Positions 1 through 11,300 of a DNA stretch of 64,000 nt are shown here, piece after piece. This stretch comes from Apostichopus japonicus (lineage: Eukaryota > Echinodermata > Holothuroidea > Aspidochirotida > Stichopodidae). The stretch spans positions 2,989,001-3,053,000 of the forward strand of contig NC_092569.1 in NCBI RefSeq assembly GCF_037975245.1, given 5' to 3'. The notes under the pieces were generated by a model. That model made no database searches. It was not told the origin of the DNA and saw only the letters and a list, made by a program, of their open reading frames with translations. The translations under genes and the position numbers were made by a program. The number at the start of each line of letters is the position of its first letter. Position 1 is the stretch's first letter.

Positions 1-113
1 TCACCATTAAACCTGAACGAAATTACTTCCCCTACTCTACCCATAAAATTCTTCAATTCTTCCAAGTCAATGTCCCGGGGGATACCCTTAACAGTTACAA
101 CCTTACCTTCCAT
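1..113 (-). CDS. Partial reading frame with an RRM-like N-terminus, cut by the window edge
   Basis: Read on the minus strand, an ATG at 113 opens a frame of 37 codons that is still open at base 1. The start, MEGKVVTVKGIPRDIDLEEL, has the beta1 (RNP2-like) pattern of an RRM fold, V-V-T-V-K-G-I-P, followed by an amphipathic helix and a second strand-like segment (GEVISFRF). The frame also stays open upstream to an acceptor-like TTTCTTACTCCAG near 139, so this could be an internal exon rather than a start. RRM-like N-termini occur in cellular RNA-binding proteins and in some retroelement Gag-like proteins; the piece is too short to choose. Seen: the open frame and motif. Inferred: the fold. Confidence 0.35.
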   Translation of the reverse strand, partial: MEGKVVTVKGIPRDIDLEELKNFMGRVGEVISFRFNG

Positions 114-924
114 GGTTTCTATGGTAACGCGGGGGAAGACTGGAGTAAGAAATATTAGTGTACACCTCAAAAGGTCAAAAGTGTAAAGGCATGTGAAAGA
201 ATAATGGTTGTAAACTATTTAGGGTTATACTGTGCAGTAAGCTAATCTAGAAACCTCTCTGCAAAGACTGAAATGTATGCTACACGCTCAATTGTAACAT
301 TGGTGGAATTACTCATATAATACAACTTGTGAAAACTGGAACCAAAGATATGGATAAAAACTCTGCTCTCACTTTAAAGGCAATTAAGTTGAAAATGTTG
401 GACATTTAAAATAACATTGAAATTAAGTATGACTGGGTGAACATGTCGCCTTCTCAGTGACCTAATCTCAGAGAAATAAATTGTAATCAGGTCCCATAAA
501 CGGGCGCCAATTATGTAGCCGGTCAAAAACGCAGTGACGAGGCTTAAATATATTTTTAGGTTTGGGAAGATTACAAGTGGCACCTCCAAATCAGGGTAGG
601 GCCGATTTACTCTGAGATCGTGGGGACAACTTAAAAAGGCGGAATGCTCACACAAAAACAAACAAATAAAGGTAAAGTGGTGTGTTTACGATGCACATGG
701 ACGTTGTATTAATATCAATGGGGTTACTTTAACTTAATGTGAAATTATATAAATGGGTGTAACTTACATATCTCGGAACTCTTACCTCTTATAACGACTC
801 CACTGAACTTAATGGAAAAATAATACTTATCAGTCCCAACGAAAATAATAACAAAATCGCGGCGCGGGTCGACCGAATACAATTTGAGAACGAAATTGTC
901 TCCTTGGGAAACTTCTAGGGCGGT

Positions 925-1050
925 TCACTTAGTTGGGGACGTCTCTGGATTGGGTGGTTCTCTGGACAGCTCGCTACTCGGGGAAATAACCTCTTGGGGC
1001 GTCTCAGCTTGGGGCGTCTCAAGGAGAAACTGTTCATCACTCGGGTTGGG
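925..1050 (-). other. Short open frame with an ETPQ repeat, possibly a coding remnant
   Basis: On the minus strand, 41 codons lie between two stops with a composition unlike the AT-rich flanks. It is rich in Pro, Glu, Ser and Thr and contains a doubled ETPQ motif. No ATG, domain or clear splice site was found. It may be a decayed piece of the same kind of element as the fragment at 1-113, but nothing links them directly. Confidence 0.15.
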
Positions 1051-2490
1051 TCATCGCAGGGGTTCACTTCCGGATCCAAACATTGGATTTAAATGGGAAT
1101 TTATAGTTCAGTTCCATCACAACAGAAAATTATAGGGTTGCCAGATATTAGTACAGGATGAAATAAAGTTCTGCCTCCATTGGTACAGCTCCGGGTGAGA
1201 AACTTTTATTAAATATGAAATTTCCTTGTAAAACAGTTCCAGGTTTTTACTAAAATAGAATATCCATTTGTAGAACAAGCTCCAGGTATTCACTAAACTT
1301 CTATAAAAACTCCATGGGTAAATAGCTTCAATTAAGTGTCCATTTAACTTCTAATTAATTTAATACTGGTCGTCTACTCTATTACTGGTGAAGTTAGTCT
1401 AAGAAAATAATTATGATCTCTTGCCCATCCATTTCAAACTTAATCCTTCCCTTCTTCTCCTATTACTATTACAAACTCAATCCTCCCCCTCTTCTTCTCT
1501 AACTACTGTCACTACTGTAAACTTAACTCGGCATCAGTGTCTTATCTTAATTTCCCCCTACCATGCTACCTTATTCACTCCATCCCATAATAATAAGAAT
1601 ACATCCCATAATAATAAGAATACATCCCATAATAATAAGAATACATCCCATAATAATAATACAAGGCAACTTACACATGACCAACTTAAACCAATTAAAC
1701 ACAAAGCTTGGTTCATTGAATATTCATGATTTAGCCTTTGTCTCAACTCTCCCCCCTCCTACTCTAGACCAGCTTGTCCTCCACTTCCTGGTATCTGAGG
1801 TCCAGTGACCAACCAGCTGTCAATTAATACTTAATACATAATTTACCAGACACATTACTTAATTTATGGTGTCCTTTGGTACATTTAAAATAATCATCTA
1901 TCACCAAAACATTCCTATCTAACCAAACAAAAGTTATAAAATTGTCTATTTAACCCACGGTTCTGAAAAGGATAGACTCTTGGAGCCACTCATATATTCC
2001 TAGAAAATAGGACCACGCAAAACAATTACTTAGCTTAAGAAAAAGACAGGTCACACAGGGCCACCCGACCACTAACTGTTGCCATGTAGTAGTTAGCAAT
2101 AAAAGTGAAAATTAAGGGAACTCATAAATCTACCAAGTAAAGGTTATTCATTGTCAAATGAATAAAAACAAAGATAAGAAAATGAAAGAAAATGATTAAA
2201 TGAATAAAAACAAAAGGTGGAAAATAAAAGAAAATGATAACTATACAAAACATTAACCAGGTTATGCTCTGGTTACAACAGCATGTATTTGAATTCTAGC
2301 CCAACTTTATATGCATTTCAAGGAATATCAATTCACTATATGCAGGAGACTTCCAGTACATGTATATCACTAACCATTGTGGGAGACAAAACTTTGAAAA
2401 CAGGTGATTGACTTGGGATTCTACATTTGCTAATTAAGATTGTACAGTTGATGACATATCACCTGCATTGTTCATACTTTCATCATTTAG
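1051..2490. other. Intergenic stretch without a recognised gene
   Basis: AT-rich DNA with a small minisatellite (1581-1662) and A-rich runs near 2155-2240. Short open frames in it begin at non-ATG codons or lie in the minisatellite, and none has a recognisable product. It presumably includes upstream regulatory DNA of the phytochelatin-synthase-like gene. I did not see a convincing TATA box or a metal-response element core (TGCRCNC) close to that gene. Confidence 0.4.
1581..1662. repeat. 21-bp tandem repeat, about 4 copies
   Basis: A unit beginning CATCCCATAATAATAAGAAT repeats at 1581, 1602, 1623 and 1644. Because 21 is a multiple of three it keeps frames open on both strands, which explains the short repetitive open frames here. 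Confidence 0.9.
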
Positions 2491-2554
2491 TAGATTTCAT
2501 TGGTTTATCCTTTTCCTGCTGATCTCTGGTTGTCAACAAATCCTGGAAGCAAAT
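2491..2554 (+). other. In-frame 5' extension encoding a hydrophobic, lipobox-like leader without an ATG
   Basis: The frame of the downstream gene stays open upstream of its first ATG. It would encode a hydrophobic run (FHWFILFLLISGCQQ) resembling a signal peptide, with LISGC looking like a lipobox. There is no ATG in this stretch; the open frame further up begins only with a TTG at 2468. A pyrimidine-rich tract ending CATCATTTAG at 2490 could be a 3' splice site, so an upstream exon might supply a start and a secreted or anchored isoform. Equally it could be untranslated leader. Confidence 0.3.
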
Positions 2555-3208
2555 ATGTCCAGAAATACCATCCCCAAGATTCCTTTTCACTCCGAGGAGG
2601 GCAAGAAGATTCTCGAAGAGGCGGCTTCTCAGCCTTTGTTGATCAAGATGTTCAAGAAACAACAGAATAATTCATTTTGTGGCATTCACAGTTGTGCTAT
2701 GGTCATGAGTGCCCAACACCTGGGTAAAGGCAAGTCCACCCCCGAACTACCAGAATCTGTAGTTGAAATTCCGTACACCGAGTCTAACATGTTTGATTAC
2801 AAAGAAACAACGGAGGCCTTAAGTTTTGAAGATGCGGATACCAAAGGCACAACATTGGATGAACTCAACAACCTCTTCCTTGCTCATGGGAAGAAGGTAC
2901 ATTGCACGTACGCTGCTGAGAGCAATCTGGAAGACTTCCGTGCCGCGGCTTCGGAGGCATTGCAAAACTCCAACTCCAGTAGCGGAGTGATCGTCAACTA
3001 TGACGAATACCAGCTTGAACAAGATGAAATAGTTCATGGACATTTTAGCCCAATTGCTGGCTTCCATAAGGAAAAAGATATGGTCTTATTGTTGGATACT
3101 GAGCTCCAAACAACTGACGTCTGGGTTGGAGTTAAGGATCTTTTTGATGCCATGAATACTATTGATTCTGCAAGTCAAAAGTCCAGAGGATGGATTGTAT
3201 TATTGTGA
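2555..3208 (+). CDS. Phytochelatin-synthase-like protein (papain-fold, N-terminal catalytic domain only)
   Basis: This is an intronless frame of 217 codons from ATG 2555 to TGA 3206-3208. The family (phytochelatin synthase N-terminal domain, clan CA peptidase fold) cleaves Gly from glutathione through a Cys acyl-enzyme. Full enzymes pass the gamma-Glu-Cys unit to another glutathione to make metal-chelating phytochelatins. Visible motifs are NNSFCGIHSC with nucleophile Cys42, GHFSPIAGF with His163, and MVLLLD with Asp181. The His-to-Asp spacing of 18 equals that of plant PCS1 (162/180). Further matches are VNYDEY, DLFDAMNTID and the terminal SRGW. The protein ends right after the catalytic domain and lacks the Cys-rich C-terminal domain of plant and most animal enzymes, so in length it resembles bacterial PCS-like proteins. 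The start is the only in-frame ATG before the catalytic Cys; an upstream exon could extend it. Base composition is richer in GC than the flanks. Whether it makes phytochelatin or only hydrolyses glutathione cannot be told. Confidence 0.9.
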   Translation: MSRNTIPKIPFHSEEGKKILEEAASQPLLIKMFKKQQNNSFCGIHSCAMVMSAQHLGKGKSTPELPESVVEIPYTESNMFDYKETTEALSFEDADTKGTTLDELNNLFLAHGKKVHCTYAAESNLEDFRAAASEALQNSNSSSGVIVNYDEYQLEQDEIVHGHFSPIAGFHKEKDMVLLLDTELQTTDVWVGVKDLFDAMNTIDSASQKSRGWIVLL

Positions 3209-3895
3209 GGTGTAGAAACTTTACAAAAGTAACTTGTGGTTGAAAAAAAGGTTTGAAGGAGGTGAAAGATTGGTGAAATTTCTGTCGTTATTTTAGAGGA
3301 TATGTATTACTAAAGGGGTCCTACCAATATATTACTTAACAAAACATATTGGTCCAGTGTCCTAGTACATAGGGTTAGGGCTATTGCTTGACTTCAAACT
3401 TTGCTCTCTTTCTCAGGAAATAGTTTTGTAGTCTTAGAGTGACTTTTCACATTGTTTCACTTACAGACATGGAACAGTAACATATAGTGCCTACTGCCTA
3501 GCAAAAGAATCCATTTTCCCTTAACATTCTTTAATATTTAATTCAAATATATGCATGCCAGAAGGAAAATTATGCAACATTTTATTGCATGAACAATGCC
3601 CTTTTTTATTTTTTTGTGACTATAGAAACTCTGCTATTACTATTTCCAAATCAATCCAGTGAAATAGTGAAAGACCATTACTTGTTTCAGTCTTGTTTAT
3701 GCTATCTAATTTTTTGCTGTTTGTTTGCGAATCCTTTTGTTTGTTGGTTATATGTTAAAGTCTAAAAGAAAACATGTAACATTTCAAACTCTCTTCTCTC
3801 AGGAATTTTATTAGCATAATTGCACAGGACTATGGTCCAATATATATTTATACACGCATTCAATGATTCAATGATTTTCAACATCTCATGAGAAA

Positions 3896-3901
3896 AATAA
3901 A
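3896..3901 (+). promoter_or_regulatory. Candidate poly(A) signal of the PCS-like gene
   Basis: This is the first plus-strand AATAAA after the stop at 3208, about 690 bases downstream. Position is the only evidence. Confidence 0.25.
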
Positions 3902-5037
3902 GCAATAGAAAACCATAAATCAGTAAAGAAATTCTAATATCTGTTATTGGTGTCTTTTGTACATTTTTTCTCCCACCTTCCATCGTACATTTTCATAATA
4001 GGAATATACAGAGGTCAAAAGGTTGGGGTGCTAGTTTATATAACCCCAGAAGGCTTTAAACATTAACAGACATATCTGTCAATACTGACATTGTGTAATG
4101 TCTTGACTGCTAATTCAAAAGTATCACCAAACAACAATCAATGCATCGTTTTTCCAAGATTTGTGCTCAGTTTATAACATGAAGCTAAGTCATGAATTTC
4201 AAATGTTATCTTGAAATCCCAGAGACTTGTCTCCAAAACTTTTTGAGTGAAAGGCATTTCAATGGATGAAGGCTGAGCACAAAGCAACTTTCTTAATAAT
4301 GATCAACTCTGCCCTCTATCCATACCGCCAGAGATTTGGATGAGAGTATATAGAGGGGGAGAAGGGGGTGTGAGAGAGCAAAAGAAGGAAAATCTGCTTT
4401 GCAGCTGAAAAACTGGACACATCTGATCACTTAGATATTTATACTGGAGCGAATGTAGCCGCTTAGGGTTAGGGTGGAGGGCAAAGTAGGGTTATTTCCC
4501 CTTAATCTACATGCCCCTATTTTCATATCTGTCACTAGCTGTAAACCCATCCTCTTTCATCTGCATGTACTGTGAATGCATCAGAGGCAGGAGTAAAGTA
4601 AATTTGTAAATAAATTTCTTCTGCAACCAACTCAAAGATGGCAGAGGGACTACATTGGGTTGGGAAAGAACTCTTGCAAACAACTGCCTTTTCCAGATTC
4701 AATCAGAGTATTTCTACTTCCTTGCCAGTCTTGAAATATACCATTACCAACGAAGCAATATCAAACCTGTCATTTCAAGTCATTTCATCATGACTTTTCA
4801 AAAGTCATTTCAGGTCAAAAATCTCATTCATTGAATTACTGTTTGATCAATTCTAAATTGCTTTGCAAATCAAAATAAAAAAATAATGTTAAGATAATGG
4901 TGAAATATTGACATGAAGACAAAAGATTTGTCATCTTGGAAATGTTGACTAAGTTTAAAAATTTTCTACAAATTAACTTAATTAACCGTTGATATTCCAT
5001 TTCATAGAATTTTCCCGTACCTGAATAAAATCGCAAC

Positions 5038-5043
5038 TTTAAT
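5038..5043 (-). promoter_or_regulatory. Candidate variant poly(A) signal of WASHC5
   Basis: A minus-strand ATTAAA lies about 200 bases after the WASHC5 stop. A canonical AATAAA on this strand appears only at 3812-3807, so either could be used. Confidence 0.25.
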
Positions 5044-5244
5044 CACAACATAATGATAAGCAGTTTGATATATTCCTTAGATATGATCCCTACCCCTGGC
5101 TCATCCTCCCCCCCCCCCCACCACACCTCTCCTCCTTGCTCTTTGTTTAGAATTGTATCCATGGTTGTGGTTTACTGTGGCATCAGTCCACTATTGGTAA
5201 GTACAGGCTCCATCCAACTATCCATTAAACTCGATGATGAATCC

Positions 5245-5304
5245 TCACTGACAGTTACTCTTAAATTCATCAAAGATGTATGCTGGGATGTGAGCTTCCA
5301 CCAT
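5245..5304 (-). CDS. WASHC5: WASHC5 exon 29 (terminal)
   Basis: Residues 1143-1161 plus TGA at 5247-5245. Acceptor CATATCGTAG. Encodes [19 protein letters not shown], which matches the EAH-P-x-FIFDEF C-terminus of the family; it would be missed by ORF length alone. Confidence 0.93.
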   Translation of the reverse strand: MVEAHIPAYIFDEFKSNCQ

Positions 5305-8300
5305 CTACGATATGAAATAAACAAATTGCTTACAATTCATACTAGCAGCTTTCCATGACATTAAAGGCTTGAGATTAGTGGCAGATGAAGTTGCAATTCA
5401 ATCTCCTCACATCCTTTACATTCCGGTACCTGTCAACTGTCAATTAGCAGACTGTGTGTATTGTATACACCTAAGTACTAGAAGCCTACTGTATTTTGGT
5501 GAGTTAGACATGCAAACATATGATTTGACAGAATCTCAAACTTCACTTAAGTTCCGTAAAATTATGAGATTATACCGCACAGCTAGCTCTCATTTGAATT
5601 TGAAAACAAAAATTACAAGGCTTTCAATTTGTACCTGTGTTTGCTCTAGTTCAATAGGGAGATATTTTAGATAAAACACTGTTCTCTTTTTCCGATCTGA
5701 ATTAGGCGGGTGGGGGGGGGGTGGTTGAATGAGATGGGAGGGGTTGAATGGGAGGGGAGGGGTTGAAGGGGAGGGGAGGTTAATGACAACATACCTGTCT
5801 GGGTAAAGATGCGTAATGTACAAAGTCATCCAGATAGGCCAACGTTGAAATCACCTCCTGGGGGAGCTCGGATGCTTTGGCACTGTGAACAAATAGAACA
5901 AGAAATATTTAAAATGCCACCTTTTGGGTTGCATATCGCTACCAACTGGTCAGAACATAAACAACTTGCCTTTCATAAGATAAATGTTTAAGAATTTATC
6001 CAACTACCCAAGATGTCCTGTCTGAGCCTAAGTGCTTCAACAAAGATCAGGTTATTTACTGATTGAAGCACTATTATTCAAATTAACTGACTGACTGACT
6101 CATTTACTCACTGAATGACTGACTCATTCACTCACTGAATAACTAAGGGTTGACTAATCCCTGCCTCTGATCTCCCACAAGGTAACCTTTACTGTTAATC
6201 CTACTTCTGTGGTTGATTAATCCCTGTCTAATCCATCACATTCTTAATCTTTACTGTCATTTCCAACATCAGGATTGACGTATCCATCTCTAATCCCCCA
6301 GAGGGCCAATCTTTACTGTTAATCCTACTTCTGTGGTTGACTAATCCCTGTGTCTAATCCATCACATTCTCAAACCTTACTGTCATTTCCAACATCAGCA
6401 TTGACGTATCCATCTCTAATCCCCCAGAGGGCCAATCTTTACAGTTAATCCTACTTCTGTGGTTGACAAATCCCTTCCTTAATACTTCACTTTCTTGAAA
6501 CTAGTTGATAACAGTTCTAGACAAACCTTGAGGCTGCAGCTTCCACAGTAGACTTGACATACTGGCCGAGGAGGGCAAGGAATTGGTCTGTGTTCTCAGA
6601 GTGGAATTGTTTCAGTAGAGTGAGGGTCCCACAGACGAACGGTGGCCCGTCCAAAGGGTCCTTGGGCATCTTACCAACGATGCTTCCTGCAAACCACAAA
6701 CAAACACAAAATATTGAAAAAACCTAAACTGCAATCATTCAAGGATATTACGATAATTCAGATATGATCACGGAATAACTTGCACATTTTGTTTAAACTC
6801 CATTTGGTGAATACCTTTCGACTTGTTTTGCACAATTGAAAGCTTTATTTTGAGAAGGTTTGGCCAGGTGAGATATTGTACATTAAATGCAACAATGTCC
6901 TTCACGTGACTCTACTGAAAATATTGACAACTCTTGATATCGACTTGCAAAGAAATTTTTGGCAGGCGAGGGATTTGAAACTGTGAACTCAGTTATACAA
7001 GCCCTATGTTGCTCTTCCAACTGGTTGATCCAGCCCATTTCTTTGCTTTGGGTAGGGCAGAGGTGTGGGGGGAGGGGATTGGTGTCAGTCAGAAGCCACA
7101 GCTTAAGAAAAATAATTATAACACAGAATTCTTGAAATAATTAGCTTACAGGAAACAGTCAACCAATGAAACCTCTTTAAATCTGATCATCTCTCTTCCT
7201 ATTGGACACTTTCATGTGAATCATGAATAATCATCATCAAAATTGAAAGTTCTGACTCTGTTGCTCACCGACACTTTTGACGTAATCCAGCTTCGGCAAC
7301 TGAGTGATCACGAACAAGAACGTGAAGAGAGAAAAATAAGGCAGACGTTTGGGGGTGATGTAAATCTGAAAAGAAAAAGGAAATGCCAAAAGTCTTACTC
7401 AGAAAGTGTCTAAATATGGGATTATATCCAAGCTATAAAGTATCACTATAATTCCAATACATCAGTTTTCACAAACTCTGTTACATCACATAACCCAACC
7501 AGAATGAGACTTGGATATTGTGGGTCAATATATCGATTTGAAGTATCAGTAGATACCTGAATTAATACAAGCAAAGCGGTACATTTAGAAAACATCAGTA
7601 AAGAGTAAAAATTATGAAATGTACCTTTTTTTGAGGAAAATTTATGTTTGCAGCTTATTTTTAAGTGCCAAGAAGTTTCAGAAGATGGGGCCCGAGGCCT
7701 CCTGATGTCACTTCCTAAATCCATCCATGTAAATGTTAATCTTGGCAATGACACCATGCGTACAGCATACATTTATTTATCCTCTCATAGGGACAAAGTG
7801 TTTCTGATACTTTTAACTTATCTGCCAAAACTTCCTCAACTGTTGTGTAAGAGATTATCTTATGAGATTGAGAATCAGAGCTGCTATCATTCTTCTGTCC
7901 TCTTCTAGCTAAGACATTTGCTCCCAAGCTCATTTTTCTTTTCCCCATCATTTTGTATATGCTGTTGTACTGACTGTCACAAATTTTGAAAAAATATTTG
8001 GGTACCATATTTTGTGTACCGTATTTTGTGTACCATATTTTGTTTACCATATTTTGTGTACCGTATTTTGTGTACCGTATTTTGTGTACCGTATTTTGTG
8101 TACCATATTTTGTGTCCCATATTTTGTGTACCACATTTTACAAACACTACATTATCTCTGTCTCAAGTACAAATAAATATGATGTGAAGAAATGGATCAA
8201 ACTGACCTGAAATTTTTTTGCAAATTGTGACTCACCTTAGCAAGAGGGTCAGTGATGCCGGCGCACTCGAGATAGGACGTCAGCTCGAACATCAGAGGGT

Positions 8301-11300
8301 TGTCTTCCGAGGGATAGGGTTTACTAGGGTCTTGGTAGTGGGCCTCTATTTCTGCCATTAGACCCCTGAAAGGAACAATGGGTGGGTGGGTGGGTTAAGT
8401 AAAAACAAAGAACACAAAAAAACACTAATATTACAGTAAAGTTCTATAAAGTTATGGATACTCTTCTATAGATAACTAAATAATCATGATACTACCACTT
8501 GTCATTATTGTGTTCTTTATAAAGCTTGGGTAACTCAATCAGTTTTAATTGTGATTAATTATGGTAATCAGTTAATTTAATTAAGAAATTTAAAATTTAA
8601 TCAAGTAAAGTAATCAATTGTAGTTTGTTTTAACCTTCCATCCTGGAAAGCTATATCATGAGAATATTTCCCCCATGAGTACTCACTCGTTCATCGTCTG
8701 AAGGGCACTGGCCAGAAACTTTGAGTCAAATTTGCAAGTGAAGTTGAGTTCATTAGCAATCTGCCGTCTGAGTAGTTGCATTTGTCCCACCTATGTTATG
8801 AAGAAGACAAAAGAGGATGTAGCTTAAAAACAATGAATTAGAGTATTTAAATTAATTAATAGTCAATCAGATTAATAAGTGATTTCCTTCATCTTCTCAT
8901 AGAAAAGGCAGAAAGATAATATTGTTTTTTTTTTATAAATGTAAGCAAATATCACTCAAGAATATGTTACATCAATCATTGCAGCAAAATATTGATAACT
9001 TTAAAATGACTTGTTCTGAAGGTGAGGCAAGGGGTGATTGGGGGTGGAACCATAGTTGAAAAATATGTGGGATACTTTGCTCCAACTTCAGTGTTAAAAG
9101 GATGAATAAATCCCTCTTACGTAGTAAACTTTGGTACTGAATGTGATGATGATACAAAGTCCAACTTTGGGTCATGCAAGTCACTGATTATTAATTGGTC
9201 AATGATAACCTGTCCCAGAGACAATCCCTCCAGTCGGCTGCAGTAATATACTGCGCCCAATGACAAGGTACCTCACAGGTTCCCATTTAACCCCTGGGTG
9301 CAGAGAGGCAATTGAGATAAAGCATCTTGCCCAAGGACACAACGTAACGAACTAGGCAGGAATGGAACCAGCAATCCTTGGATAACGAGTCCGACAACGC
9401 CTTAGCCTATTGGCCACCATGCTCTCCCATATTCAAAATGAAGAAAAAAAAGCATATTATCCAGGAGTGAGTGAGAAGTATATTTTTTCTTAATACCTTT
9501 AAGACGACATTGCTGAACGGTTGCCAAAGCTTCGTGGCTTTGGTCTGGTAGTAGCTGTACAGCTTGGAGGGGTTTGCTGAAAGATATTAAAGTAACAAGA
9601 AACTTCAGATAATATATTCTATAAATACCTGAATTTTTGATATTTACCTTTAAAATAATTGCTTCTCATGACAACATCAAATCAATGTCACAAATGTTTG
9701 AGAAAAACCTGACAAAAACAAGTTTATAATTATTGAATGTAATGTTTCCTCTTTGTCAGAGAAATCAACCAATCCCTTTTGCAGCAATATTAGACGATTT
9801 TGATTTTCACTTTTGAAACGTTTTTGATACGTTTTGAAAATATTTTTGCTCGTAAAATGAATTATCCTTGAAAGAAAAGAAAAGTGTGAAAACTTCCCAA
9901 ACTGAATAAAATTTTCTTCTGACCACAGCTAGTACTTAAAAAGACATTTTCCACAAAGAGGACTTCATAATAACAATGTCACATTTGTTAGTTATTTCTA
10001 AATGATTGTGAGGGAAGGATTGATGAGACAACTCACATATGAGACCTTTGACCGGGTTCAATGACTTCATGAAGCTACCAAACATATCCAGCCAGGCTTT
10101 GTCTTTCAAAACGCCTCTCTCCATGATGGACAAAAAGTTTTGTAGCTCCCGAACCATCATGAAGCATATGAGGCGGTCCACGCCAGTCAGTCCGCAGGTA
10201 CCGATGCTTTGCTGTACATGAAAGATTTATGGATTACAACATGGAAAAATGCTGTACATTAAATGCTGTACATTAAAGATTTAAGGATTACAACATAGAA
10301 AAGCTACAAGAAATGTAAAAACTTGCATCTTAATCACGAATGCCAAGCTTAGAAGATGTTGACTTTTGACAGTAGTAAGTTTTGTAAATAAAAATGCTGT
10401 ACATATTGTACATAAAGATTTATGGATTACAACATAGAAAAGCTACAAGAAATTTTAAAAACTTGCATCTTAATCACAAATGACAAGGTATAGAAGATGT
10501 TGATTTTGGCTGTTGTAAATTTTGTAAAAAAAAAAATTGCTGTACATTAAATAATGTACATTAAAGATTTCTGGATTACAACATGGAAAAGCTGCAAGAA
10601 ATGTAAAAAACTTGTGTCTTAATCACACATGCCAAGCTTAGAAGATGTTGATTTTGGCTGTAGTAATTTTTGTAAAAAAAAAAAAATTATTCTGGCCTTT
10701 GATATCAATATTACCAATGCTTGCATATTTTCATTGTAAAAATGAAAATCTTCATATGAAACATTCATCAGCATTGAAGGAAGCCTTTTAAACAGTTTCT
10801 TCAGTCTTACATACCACATCATCATTTACTTCAGCAAAGGAGAAAGAACGTTTTTCAAATTTGGTGGAAAGTATGCTAAGGTTAATAATGAAATGTAGCA
10901 GGCTTGTTCAAAGATGGTAACACGAAGGAGAGATATGCAACTAAAGATTTACCTGTATTCTTTTAAAGACTTTGCTGTCAAGGACTTCCTGTTTAGTTTT
11001 GTTGTCGTACCAAGTGTTCATCTGGTCTACGTAAGTGGTCACTCTAGGGTAGAGAGAAGGGACAGAATTGAGATATCTTAATTAACATTCCCACATCAGC
11101 AAAATAAAGTCTGCCAAAATCATGATATGTTAAATTTTACGATAAAAGTTTTGCTTTTGAATGCACGGTCGTGTGGGTCATGCAGTGATCCACCACCCCC
11201 ACCCCCACACACATTCCATTGCAAGCATTCCGTTAACAGATAGATCAAACGATACCATAATATGAATGATATAATAAGTCACAAAATAAAATTTGATATT

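Larger units (their letters stand above)
3209..5244. other. Tail-to-tail intergenic region between the PCS-like gene and WASHC5
   Basis: Both stop codons face this 2-kb stretch, so it should hold both 3' untranslated regions. It is AT-rich, has a short TTAGGGTTAGGG run near 4466 and a gagagag tract near 4350-4390. No third gene is recognisable. The first AATAAA after the plus-strand stop is at 3896, and the first minus-strand AATAAA lies at 3807-3812, so the two transcripts could overlap at their 3' ends. Confidence 0.45.

Noticed and set aside
2468-2554. Translation start at 2468 giving a 246-residue PCS-like protein
   Set aside because: The codon is TTG, which is not a normal start in animals; ATG 2555 was used, and the extension was kept only as a possibility.
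4464-4478. Internal telomere (TTAGGG repeats)
   Set aside because: Only about two units, here and one near 3372; too short to mean anything.
5053-5674. Two 101-codon plus-strand frames
   Set aside because: They lie over the WASHC5 last exon and intron 28 in antisense and have no recognisable features.
9359-9430. A functional tRNA gene on the minus strand
   Set aside because: The A and B boxes are present but no proper acceptor or anticodon stems form, and the tRNA-like part continues into a SINE body.
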